A DNA stretch of 64,000 nucleotides. It comes from Dendrocalamus latiflorus. Taxonomy: Eukaryota > Streptophyta > Magnoliopsida > Poales > Poaceae. Location: positions 8,350,463-8,414,462 of the forward strand of contig CM029672.1 of assembly GCA_017311315.1 (NCBI GenBank). The letters are read 5' to 3'. Position numbers and translations under genes: made by a program. Positions 24,134 through 34,858 of the stretch are shown piece after piece (the first letter of the stretch is position 1; each line of letters begins with the position of its first letter). Below the pieces are notes generated by a model. It saw nothing but the letters and a program-made list of their open reading frames with translations, did not search any database and was not told the DNA's origin.

Positions 24134-24837
24134 CACGTGGCGCTGGTCGTCTGCCGCTCCATCCGTGCGTGGGAGGCGGTAAAAGCTGAGGAGACCGCAC
24201 GAGGGGAGGCGCTTCGCAGCTCTGCCTGGCCATTAAGCCGCCTGCGTCACCGTCTGCCATCGCCACCTGCCCTGACACGACCGCTCGAGCGGGAGCGCCG
24301 TTGCCAGCTCTCTCCGCCCCTCTATAAGAACCCCCAAAGCTCCCATCGTCCTCCCCGCGCTCTCAGCTCTCTCCCCCTCCAGGTAATCGTGCTGTAAACC
24401 CCTCTCCACCGCTGGCGAGCCACTCTCTCCCAACTCCGGCGACCCAGCTCCCCACTGTTCTACTGCGCCAGAGCCCAATTCTTCTCACCCACACCACCTC
24501 CGGAGCGTCGCAAAGCTTTCCCCGGCCTCGCTTGAGCTCCCCGTCGCTTGTGGTTTGCCGTCACCGAGCACCTCCCCGAGCCGCCGCCACCGTCGCCGGC
24601 CACCACCGCATCTCCTCGGCCCCAGCTGACACCACCACCGGCATCGACGCACACCCGGGAGCACGTTTTGGCACTCGTCCGAGCCTCCCCGACCACCACT
24701 CGCCGCCGACGCCTCAGCCCCACCGTCGCCTTCGGTTTCTTCTGCCGGCCCCCTCCACGACATACTCCAAAAGGATTTTTCATCCTTATAGGGCAGGCAA
24801 CGCCTCCCCGCTCACTTGGCTAGCGCTCACTCCTCTT

Positions 24838-24852
24838 CCCCCCCCCCCCCCC
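24838..24852. repeat. Poly-C run
   Basis: A run of about 15 C within the GC-rich part of the solo LTR. Confidence 0.8.
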
Positions 24853-25886
24853 GCTCCCCGGCCGCGCGCGTTCGAGCCTTCGGGTCAGCGGCTGCAGCCC
24901 AAGTGGCCCACTGACAGCAGGGCCCGCATGTCAGTGGCAACCGAGGGTGAAAATCCATAAACAATAACAGCCAGTGGGCCCCACTTGTCATAGACGCTGT
25001 GCATAGAAATAAAAATAACCAGTGGACCCCACATGTCAGGTTTTTTCCATTTTCTGGAATTTCACTGGACTGAGAACTTTAAGTGAGTATAACTTATTCA
25101 TTTTAACTCCAAATCAAGTGAGACAAATTTCTAAATTAATTTAAATTCAAGATCTATCCAATCGAACTGGAACTATAATTTTTGGTGTTCATTTGAATTT
25201 CTGGTGATATTTTGAGTGATTGGTTGCTTCTCTTTTATTTGGGTATTTCGCACGATTAAATAGCATACGAGGCTCAAGAAGAGGAGGTTAGGCAGCCAGC
25301 TTAGAAGCTTCAGAAGACCAAGACCAAGATCCCCGTGAACCAGACGAGTTAACACTTTGATCATTTTGAACCTATGATTTTGCAAAGTTAATTTTCTTTA
25401 AATTATCAACATGCATGCTGTTATTTTATGTGGTAAAATATGTTCATTTCCAGAAATGGTAGTTATATACCCAATATAATGCTTGCTATTAATGATCCGT
25501 TGAAATACTTGGACATGTGAACCTTGTCGCCTTAGCAAAGTTTATATTATCAAAGATTTTATCAGTAAGTCCAAATAAATATTGCGGTGCTTAGTATTGC
25601 TAGATAAAACGGGGGTACGTAGCTGCCCCAAAAACAACACTTGCAAAGTATGATATGGTTTGGGGACAGTCATGGATGGAAAGACTGTAGCACGTGGACA
25701 CAATATTTTCTACCTCTGAAAAATCCTAAAATTGCTTAAATACCTGGATGGATGGTAGGGGGGCTGGTATGTGATGCAGTGATTGCACAGAAGGTGGTAT
25801 GTGGTGCAGTGATTGCACAAAAGGTGAAATGTGGTAGAACCATCCGGGTAACCCTAAGGACTGAATCTTGTCATGTCACCCCGTGT

Positions 25887-27039
25887 TAGGGCTGTAAAAA
25901 AAGCTCGAGGCTCGCGAGCTACTCGAGTTTGGCTCGTTTTAGACTCGATTCGAGCTTGGCTCGAGCTCCAAACGAGCCGAATTCGAGCTCCATCCTAAGC
26001 TCGCGAGCTTTAACGAGCCGAACTCGAATAGCTCGCGAGCTTACAATTTTTTACCCCCACCCAATTCCCCACAGTCCCACACTCCTCCCGCCTCTCCTCT
26101 CAAATCCATCCCCCCGGCCAGGCCAGCCCCCACGGCCCCCCACGCCCTCCCTCCTCTCCCGTCTCCCCCAGACCCCCACCCGCCTCCGGCCCTCCGCCTG
26201 TCCCCCGCCCCTCCTCGCCGCCCCCCGCCGCCACCGCCCCTCTCACCCCCGCCGCAGGCCGACCCCCCACTCCCGTCCCCCTCGTCGCCCTCCTCCTCTC
26301 CCCCGCCGCCGCCCCTCCTCGCCCCCCCGCCGCCGACCCCCTCTCCCGCCCCCCCCCCCCCGTACCCTTCCTCTCCGCCGCCGCCCCCTCTCCCGCCCCC
26401 CGTCCCCTTCCTCTCCGCCACCCCCCGACCCCGCCCGCCGCCGACCCCCTCTCCTGCCCCCCGTACCCTTCATTCTCCACCGCCGCCACCGCCCCTCCTT
26501 CCCCCGCCGGCGCCCCTCCTCGCGCCCCCCGCCGCTGCCCCCCGTCCCCTTCCTCTCCCCCGTCGCCGCCCCCCGTCCCCCTCCTCGCCCGCCGCCGCCT
26601 CTCCTCGCCCCGCCGCCGCCCCTCGTCCCCCCGGTGGCTCGGCGCCCCTCCTCTCCCCCGCCGCCGCCCCTCCTCGATCCGGCCCACCGCTGCCCCTCCT
26701 CGTCCCCCCCGGCGCCCCTCCTCTCCCCCGCCGCCGCCGCCCCTCCTCGACTCGAATCCGGCCAGATGGCCACCTATCCGGCCGTCCCTGCAGCTCGACG
26801 CCTCGGCCACGGCCCACGGCTCCTCAGGTACTCCCTCCGACCCTCCCTACTCCCCCCCAGAATCTACACGAACCTAGCTCGAGCCGAGCTCGAGCAAGCT
26901 CGAGTTTTGTTCAAGCCGAGCTCGAGCCCAGCTTCAAGTTCGATGTCGATCTCAGGCTCGCTCGAGCTCGGCTCGAATTTCTACCGAGCTCGAGCTTGCT
27001 AGGTCAAGCTCGCTCGAGCTCGGCTTGTTTACAGCCCTA
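25887..27039. mobile_element. Nested hAT element with C-rich core, TSD CCCCGTGT
   Basis: The ends are TAGGGCTGTAAA (25887) and TTTACAGCCCTA (ending 27039), flanked by CCCCGTGT at 25879-25886 and 27040-27047, so a hAT insertion. Subterminal regions on both sides are packed with GCTCGAGCTCG-type repeats, probable transposase-binding sites. The centre, about 26090-26760, is extremely C-rich and G-poor on the plus strand, with repeats of CCCGCCGCCGCCCCTCCTC. A 357-codon Pro/Arg/Ser-rich frame and several overlapping minus-strand Gly-rich frames are a consequence of that composition; no domain is recognisable. Confidence 0.9.
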
Positions 27040-28235
27040 CCCCGTGTATAACAAGCACAATCGCAAGCTGGCAAAGTGTAGGCAGGGCTAACTAATTTGC
27101 ACCGACTTAGCAAGAGTTGCGCCGGTATGACCACGGGCGGGTAGAGGATGGCCACATTCTCCGACGTGACGGCGCAAGAGGGGGCTTCTGGAAGGGTGGT
27201 CGTACCCCGAAGGAAGTGGAAACCTTAGCGGACGTAACTCTGCTAGGAAAAATGCATTGTAAAGGTCCTGTGATAGTCTACTCAACCGCATGGCTAAGGA
27301 ATCATATGGGGCAACGAGTGGATTTATCTCTTGTGGGTAAAGTGTGCAAACTCTGCAGAGTCAAAACTATTCGAATAGCCGTGCCCACGGTCAAGAGCAG
27401 ACATGGGAACTTAACTAGATATAGTTCTATTTCGAAAATCATGTTGGGGAATAATGGAAATGTGTAGGACTGCTGATGGTCCTGATTTGGAATTGTCCTA
27501 GGTGTTGTCCCAGTGGCAAGTTAAGCGGCTATAACGCTGAGATATGTATACGATACAGATGCCATGTAATGGTGGATGGAATCTGTGTCAATTATAAAGA
27601 TCAACTTACTTTACAAATAAGTCTTGAGTTTTAAAATTGCTAGGTCTCAAGAATTTTTAAAATAATTGTATTCAAAAGCACTCTTCGCAAAAATAAAATA
27701 AACCCGAGCCATCTTTTGACAAGCCATACATGTTAAATACTGCATTCTGTGTGTTGGCTCGCGGAGCACGGGGTTGGAGTGCTCACACTCGCTTTTGCGA
27801 CAAAATTCAGAAACAGGAACTCAAGGACATTACGCCTATGAGGAGGCCCCTACCAACGTTGGCGGAAGCAAAGGCGATGACTAAGGCGTAGGCCACGATG
27901 GTTAGACATAGACAAGTGGACCCTTGGCTTTGTGTACATATATGTTACTAGTTCTCCGGTGACATATACTGTACACATTATCCTACTAGTCGCTTGCCTG
28001 TGGATTTTGGGTTTACTTTTGCTACTATTTTCGCTGCATTTATGTAATGGAGACATTTGGCCAAACCGGCCCTTTTGTAAACATTCACCCGATGTGGTGT
28101 ATTTCAGACTTTGTAATATTATTATGCGATGTATGTCATGATTCAGCAATGTACCTGTGTGTAACTACTGATCCAGGGATTAGTGCAGTGAAACACAGTA
28201 GATTCCGGATTGAAAAATCTGGGTCTGACATGGGT

Positions 28236-28867
28236 AAAGCTGGGCAGCTCTGCAGAGCCATTTATAAATGGTATTCGAATACGCTGTGCTTCCGATAAAT
28301 GAAGTTGTGTTTAATGGGTGATTTCAATAGCGAAGTATAAGTAGATTTAGAATTGATTTGGAAATGTTGAAGTCTGGTAATCAAGTTTTGAAACCCCTAT
28401 TCCTTAAGAAGTCATTGTTCTTGTGTGTTTGAAAATATTTACAAATAAAACTGCATCCACAAATAATTAATAAAACCCATATATCCCCATCTCTTGAAAA
28501 TCCTGGCAAGTAATTATATAGCATTTCCCTATATGACTTGTTGAGTACAGTTCATTATACTTAGTCTTGTTTTATTTTCCCTCAACACAGATATCAGGAG
28601 AAGAAAGAATGTGGCAAGTATTCGTGTTAGTGTTACAATCACACTCAAGCGTTTCTGTAGGAGTTTCTTGCAGTTCTTCTGATTATAAGTTAAATTTTAG
28701 GCTTGGACGTCCATTAAAATTTCTAAAGTTAACTGTTAGGTCTTATTTTGATCAAATTAACTCCCTTTTTAAATGCTCGTGAGTAGGCATGATACTCTTT
28801 TCGTCCACAACTAAACTCTTAGACTGTTACAAAATGTACGACAACTCTATTTCTAAAAACGGAGACG
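28236..28867. other. Continuation of the older LTR debris
   Basis: This continues the sequence interrupted at 22955. It contains a CTTGTTGAGTACAGTTCATTAT segment of the kind found inside grass Gypsy LTRs and ends GACGTTACA at about 28872. No gene was recognised. Confidence 0.35.
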
Positions 28868-29103
28868 TTACAAGATATGTCGGGAAATCGATGCCGAAGC
28901 TCGGTGTAGTCTTCCCAGGTCGCCATTGATTTTGAAAGTCTGGACCATTGAATCTTGACTTGGACTGCTGTCGACGCTCCCTTCTGGTACAAGCGCCAGA
29001 ACACGCTCAGGCACTTGCAGTTGAGCTTGTTCCTCGGTAAGAGTCGGCAATCCTTGTTGCACTGCTTCGGTTGGTGGCAAAGCTTGGTGCAGCTGGGAAA
29101 CAT
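28868..29103 (-). pseudogene. Ty3/Gypsy polyprotein C-terminus (chromodomain) relic
   Basis: Minus-strand fragments in two frames rebuild the order seen at the end of Gypsy chromovirus polyproteins: LPPTEAVQQGLPTLTEEQ, then QVPERVLA, and in the next frame VQVKIQWSRL and ATWEDYTELRHRFP, the chromodomain-like tail. A frameshift lies near 28985. The reading stops at the junction with LTR-like sequence around 28870, and nothing of the rest of pol remains in the window. Confidence 0.78.
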
Positions 29104-29170
29104 AAATTACTGGGTGAATAAGATCACTGGGTGAATAAGATCATGTTTATATTGGATTTTGTTTTTGATT

Positions 29171-29411
29171 TTTACTTAAAGAAGTCAGAAGTCAGTATAA
29201 ACACGTAACTTCTCGAAGCGGCTTCTCGCTCTCGACTCATTCTCATCTTGCTTTGAGGATAAGTCAGAGGATTACAAACGCATCACGTGGTTTTTACTTA
29301 GAGAAATCAGAAGTCAGTATAAACACGTAACTTCTCAAAACGGCTTCTCGCTCCTGTCTCACTCTCATCTTGCTTCGAGGATAAGTTAAAAAGTTACGAA
29401 CGCATCACGTA
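29171..29411. repeat. 120-bp tandem duplication
   Basis: Two diverged head-to-tail copies (about 29171-29290 and 29291-29411), each with TTTTTACTTA at the start, AGTATAAACACGTAACTTCT in the middle and ACGAACGCATCACGT or a close variant at the end. No coding function. Confidence 0.75.
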
Positions 29412-29424
29412 CCCCATTCTTTTT

Positions 29425-29757
29425 GTATGTGTTTGGTTCATGGGACCATGGGGGATGGGATGGGGTGGTACTCGTTCCAGAGCTGTTTGGTTCAGAGTCA
29501 GATGGGATGGGGGATATCCCTCTAGGGAATATTCTGTGGATATGCTCTCAAATTGGGGATGGTCCTATCCCTCAAAAATGAGGGGATGGTGAGGGATGAA
29601 GTGGGACGAGTGGCTGACAGGTAGACCCCGCATGTCAGATTATCATCCTAAACCTTTTGTCCCTAAACCAAACAGAAAACAGGGACCGTCCCGTCCCGTC
29701 CCTAAAAAATGGGTTGGATCCATCCCGTCCCACCATGACTCTGAACCAAACACACCC
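29425..29757. mobile_element. Tourist-like MITE
   Basis: GTATGTGTTTGGTTCA at the left (29425) mirrors TGAACCAAACACACCC at the right (ending 29757). Both sides are flanked by TTT, an imperfect version of the TWA duplication. The interior is self-complementary (GATGGGATGGGG against CATCCCGTCCCACC). At 333 bp without coding capacity it fits a PIF/Harbinger-mobilised MITE. Confidence 0.75.
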
Positions 29758-29760
29758 TTT

Positions 29761-31390
29761 GTTTCTGCTCGCACACGCATTGCTCCTTCACTTTTTGCAT
29801 CATTCTCGCTCTCTTGCTAAAAACTACTTTTATCATATACTATTTATTCATTTTTAGCCAAAAATCACTAATAAAAGTTAATATGAATTCACCTAAAGCT
29901 GCGTGGTGGCAACCGCAGCTTGTAAGCTTATGCTCCAACCCGCTGCTCAACCAGAAAGGGACCATAATAACAGAAGGCTAGTTATGGGTAGCTCGATCCG
30001 CCACAGAAGATCGAACGTATGGCTGGATCTTGAGGAACGCCCAATCTCCAACAGAAAAGTCTCTCTCCGTGCGCTTCTGATCCGCCTGACATAACTTATT
30101 GGTTAAGGTTTGTAAGACCAAAACCCAAATACATCTTCCATTGTTCTGACTTCCAAGCTTATTTTGGGAGCTTTTAATGTGAACTGCAAAGGCTTCAGGG
30201 TGATGAATAAGCCTAAAATAAAATACTCAACCAAGAAGGAAAAACAAATGTGGAAGCATTAGCTCGGAATTTCGGAACCTTCTAGACAATTCTAACATGT
30301 GTACTACTTTATTTCGTGCATAGAGGTTGGCTCGTAGAAATCAGTCGATGTAAAATGAGTACCAGCCTATCATATCAGTACCAGGAAATGTCATGCTTAA
30401 ACAAACTATTTAGCTGATTCCTCAGAACTGTAGCTGAGCACTCACCAACAATAATTCAAATGGCGACGTCTATAGAATAATTAAGTACGCATGCTTGTCC
30501 CGTTGTGTTTGCTTCGGCGTTCATCAGGGAGCATAACTCATGGCCTATTGTCGGTGACTAGCGGTTGATTGAAAGAAGACAAGCAGAGTCGTTCGCAACC
30601 AACTTTCATTTCTCTTGTAAGTGGTCAATAAAATCCAATTAATTGACTGTAAATCAGCTACACCCTCACAGAGATCGCGGACGGGCCATCAAGAAACATT
30701 ATAAAACGGTCGGGCATGATCTCAAAACTTCTAGGGTGGCAAGGGACATCTAATACGATGTTCTTTGTTTAACTACTTCTCTTAATACATGAAAGCTTTG
30801 AAGTTAAAAAAAAAGACATGAGAGCTTTATGAGGTCTGTGCTTTCTATACATGCATACGTACGTACGTACAGCAACTGAGATCGAGAGTACATACACTTA
30901 AGACAATCAACTTAAAGGGCTGGGACACAATACATATGAAATATCAGATACGACAATGGGGGTGATCGGTTCGGCTGAAAAGCTCGTGGCTTATGGCTGA
31001 AAACACTGTAGCTGGCTGAAAAAAGCACTGTAGCTGACAGAGGCTTATTTAGCATAATTAAATTTAAAAAAATTTAAAAATAAAAAAAATATGTTAGCCC
31101 ATTACGTATAATACAAACAAATACGGGAAAAAAAAGAACCGGCAAAAAACTCAACAAAAAGCCAAAAATTCAGAAAAAAACGAAACTTATGAATAGTATC
31201 AAATAAGCCATGAGCACTATTCATAAGCCATGTTGATCGCAGCCAATGAAAGAGGATGTATGTACGTACAGACCATGCTGAGGCGTAGCTCGTACACACA
31301 CATGTTAAATCAAGCCTCAACAGTTCAGCCTAATAGCACGTTGAAGCCACAAATATACCTAGCTAATATATACTAATATAACATGAGAGT
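29761..31390. other. Intergenic DNA with possible MITE remains
   Basis: No gene. A segment at about 30965-31245 carries GGCTTATGGCTGAAAACACTG near its left end and ATAAGCCATGAGCACTATTC near its right, which resembles a decayed MITE. Alternating ACGTACGTACGT occurs near 30855. Boundaries were not resolved. Confidence 0.35.
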
Positions 31391-31569
31391 TTGTTCGTTC
31401 ACCTCCCTTCTGCTCCCATCCCACACGTGTAGCGTGTAGCCCCAGCTCCTGTTCACCTCCCTCCTCATGCGCAGTCCCCATCATTTTTGGCTTACAAGTG
31501 GGCCTCCTTATTCCTGGTCCATGTGTCATTGTGTGTGTGTATTGTACGTTCCCGTCCAACAATTTCTAC

Positions 31570-32280
31570 ATCTCTCTCCCTCCCCCGATCTCTCTTCTCT
31601 CCCCCTCTCCCTCTCCCGATCTCTCTCTCCCTCCCCTGGTGGGTGGTTATTGCCAGTGAGCAAGCGAATGATTACGACGCATGGGTCTCGCGCGCCATGT
31701 TGGGCCGCGCCTGCGGCGCCTCTGTCGCTACACGAGGACTCTCCGCTCCACTATAGGCCCCCTCTCCTACCACCTCACCGGCGGTCATCCGTCCCTTTCC
31801 CCACACCGCCATGCAAGTCCGGTGCTGGTCGACCTCCTAGCTCCGCTTTTAGCCCACCTACATCCATCCGAGTCCAGCTCGTCGGATCTAGGTTCCCCAC
31901 GGTCTCCGGCACCCAAGTAATCTTCCAGAACTGCAGCTCTGCCACCTCACCTATAGCGCTACCCCCTCCCCCAGGTCTGGTGCTGGTTGGACTCTCCGCT
32001 CCTCTCTCGGCCACCCTCCCCTGCCACCTCACCGGCAGCCATCCATTCCCTTCACCACACCGCCGCCCAGGTCTGGTGTTGGTCAACCTTCTCACTCCGC
32101 TCTCGGCCCCCCTACATCCATCCATCCCTTTCCGCACAAATGCCGCGGAGTCAAACATGCACGACGGTTGGAAGAAATGAGGAAACATGCGCAACAGGCG
32201 GTTGCCTAAGGAGAGACTACAAAAACACCAGCTTCTCTTCCACTTCTTCAAACACTTCAACTCCTCCACAAAAATATACG
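31570..32280. repeat. CT-rich and C-rich repeated segment
   Basis: It starts with a CTCTC/CCCTC tract (31570-31640). A unit containing CCACCTCACCGGC, TCCGGTGCTGGT and CTACATCCATCC recurs two to three times between 31760 and 32130. The frames over it are Ser/Pro-rich and look like composition effects. It could be cargo of the Helitron whose 3' end lies at 34858, but the 5' end of that element was not found. Confidence 0.4.
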
Positions 32281-34226
32281 GGGTAAATACTTCGGACTCC
32301 TCTCTCTTTCCATTTTTTCATAAACATTCTTCTGATACAACTTAGATTTCTTGGCAATGCGTTTTGTCGGCGACACAGAGGTGAGTGGAGGGGGTGGGGA
32401 CGACGCGGTGGGAAACGGGGTGGGGGCAGACACCACCGTTCTCATTGCTCTTGCTCATCGTCTTCGTGTGGCAGCATCTCCAAGGTTTGGGTGTGTTGAT
32501 GTTTGTGATGATTCTGTTTAAGTACAATAACTTTGTTCCAGTATACCTGAACTTGCCTTGCCTATGTTTGCAAATTATGATTGCTGCATGTTGTGTTTGC
32601 ATTTATGTGAATGTAAAATTTAGTTGTGAGTAAAATTGGTTAGATTGCTAAACACAATGGAGGATTTTTAGAGCTAATTTAGTTCGTGTGTATTAATAAT
32701 TGTGATTAGGCCTTATTACAAAATGTTAAAAAAAAGATTGCATTGTTTAGAGTACAATAACTTAGTTCAGATTTGTTGTTATGGTAATATTTGCGATTAG
32801 GCTGTGATATACTTTCCGAGGTTGTGGGGCATTATGTACTTTATTTTTTGATCATTCAGTAGTATGGCTAAGATTAAAAATGGCCATTGAACTTAAATTG
32901 ATCTTAGTGCTTTGGACCTGTCAGATGAGTTATTCCTTCCTATTTGGAAGCCTACAATGCTAAATTGCTTTGGCTTTTGAAATAGGATTATATTGTGCAA
33001 GCGTTACTAAAGTAACTACTGTTTTGAGCTTAATAGATGAGTAGGTGTGCTACACATGGTCAAGGGTATAGTAAATCCATCATAGATGTCAATCAAATTT
33101 TGTTGAGCCACTAAGAAAACATTGTAGCACGGTTTTCACTCAACTTTATGGTGCAAGACTGCTATATAATCAGTTACCAATAAATAGCGTCAATTTCAAT
33201 CATCACCGATTGGTAGAAAATGACACATGCTTCTTGATGAACCTTGTTTGTATAGATTTTTGTAATGCCTACTGTTAAGAGAACGTCACCTGTGTTGGTC
33301 TGGAAGCTCCAAGTTACTGGTCTGAAGTTCTAAACTGAAGAATTGACATCATAGATGACCATTTTTGGTCTTTACTCATCCCACTATCTACATATATGTG
33401 TATTACAGAACATTTACCATCTCCCAAATCAAAGCAAACCAATGGCTTGAGCTCTTTTTAGGTCGTTTGGGTGCGACATTTATTCATGTTCTACCATTAT
33501 ATCCGGAAGTTGCTTTTCATGAAGTGTTCAGTGGATTTTATCAATTTCAGTATATTTCTCATATGGGCTCACTATATTTTTCTCAAATTTTGACATAAAC
33601 CAAAATAGTTTTGTTGTGCTTAATTTTGTCTTGATCCTTCTCTATTTCCTATTCATGGCAGCTCCTTTTTTTACTACATTGTGGAGATGTGCATGAATAT
33701 TCGCTCTCTTTTGATAGGCTGTGAAGATATAACAGTGCCAGTACCCTGCGGCCAATTCATATGTTTTTTCCATGTACATTATTATATGTAGTTGCTATTG
33801 TGTGAGCTTCTCTATTTGAATTGCATTAAATATTAGAAGTAATTGCTCTGTTCTTATAGTTCAACATACAACAATTTTTGTTTAACCATTTAAACCTAAC
33901 TGGCTAACCTCGCTTGTTATTGTAAATATGCAAAATATGTGCTACATGATCATCAAGTTTATTTTCTCATAACTTAGCCTTCTTTTACCATTTAATGCAC
34001 ACTAACTTATTCTAAATACATGTGTACCTACCATACGGAGGTTTTGGCTAAAGATTTTGGAGTTTGATTACACTTGCTAATAGTAGTAGATTCTTTAAGA
34101 TAGAAAACATCAATTGATGGAAAATTTTAGGGTTTTTGTAACTTCAGCTTGATAAAGTAAAATGTTCTAGGTTGAATAGTGTTCCAATAGAAATTGTTCA
34201 CAGTTTTAGTTGCTGCATGATTCATT
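32281..34226. other. AT-rich DNA upstream of the Helitron helicase fragment
   Basis: AT-rich sequence with intron-like composition and no recognisable coding segment. Possibly internal to the Helitron. Confidence 0.35.
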
Positions 34227-34858
34227 TTGCTATTCTGGTGTCCCTTTCAGTATTATGGAAAGAGGGTTTTTCTGCCTCGCATACCTTTGTGCCCTTCTGA
34301 TGATGAAATGTTCCCATTTAAGTTCAAGAGAAAGCAATTTCCTATCAGGTTAAGCTTTGCAATGACCATCAATAAGGCATGTGGACAAACAATCCCAAAT
34401 GTAGGTGTCTACCTCCCTGATTTGGTTTTCTTACATGGACAACTATATGTTTCCCTCTCGTGAACTACTGCTGGGAGCAATCTCAGAATACTTGTTGCGC
34501 CGGAAAAGGATGCTAGCTTCAATTCTGCTAGCACATTTACCAAGAATATAGTCTGCAAAGATGTTCTTACGTCCTAGATGTTTTATGTATTTTATTGTTC
34601 TCATGTTGCACAGCAAACAACGTTAGCTACTAAACATGAACATCTATTTCTGATTTGATTTATTTATGAGTTTTTAGATATGTGCTCTACTTGATATATG
34701 TTTCGGTACTCCGTTTGATGATGTGTGCTCATTGATTTACTTATGAGTTTGTACAAGGTACTCTCTGTTTGATGTTCAATGTTTAGTTTAGGATCACGTT
34801 TGATAATATGTATCACTCTTATTTGGTACTCTGTTGTAACATATGAGCATCTTACTAG
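34227..34858 (+). mobile_element. Helitron 3' part with PIF1-type helicase C-terminus
   Basis: 34249-34577 encodes the end of the Helitron RepHel helicase: GKRVFLPRIPLCPSDDEMFP, PIRLSFAMTINKACGQTIPN and GQLYVSLS, then an in-frame TGA at 34461-34463 where the family has Arg, after which the same frame continues (NLRILVAPEKD, KNIVCKDVLT) to TAG at 34575. QTIPNVGVYLP is a typical helicase C-terminal motif. The element ends GCATCTTACTAG at 34858 followed by T, the CTRR terminus and A/T target of Helitrons. The upstream CTGTTGTAACATATGAG is a decayed version of the terminal hairpin. A defective copy; the 5' end was not located. Confidence 0.82.

Larger units (their letters stand above)
22956..28230 (+). 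mobile_element. Solo LTR of a Ty3/Gypsy-type element, TSD TGGGT
   Basis: It begins TGTAACATCC at 22956, ends GGTCTGACA at 28230, and is flanked on both sides by TGGGT (22951-22955 and 28231-28235). No internal retrotransposon region is present, so this is a solo LTR left by recombination. After removing the two nested hAT insertions and their duplications it is about 3.6 kb, long but known for grass Gypsy LTRs. A TATA-like CTATAAGAAC near 24322 within GC-rich sequence, followed by CT-rich DNA, fits a plus-strand U3/R junction. The Gypsy assignment rests on the LTR style, not on coding sequence. Confidence 0.82.

Noticed and set aside
25929..27002. 357-codon plus-strand frame
   Set aside because: It lies wholly inside a hAT element and follows its C-rich repeats; no domain or splice logic.
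22956..28872. A single LTR from TGTAAC at 22956 to GTTACA at 28872
   Set aside because: The ends look complementary, but no target duplication exists there, whereas TGGGT flanks 22956-28230 exactly and GGTCTGACA is a proper LTR end.
31365..31400. Possible 5' end of the Helitron
   Set aside because: The TATATACTAATATAAC stretch is only loosely like a Helitron start and lacks the leading TC; not enough to set a boundary.
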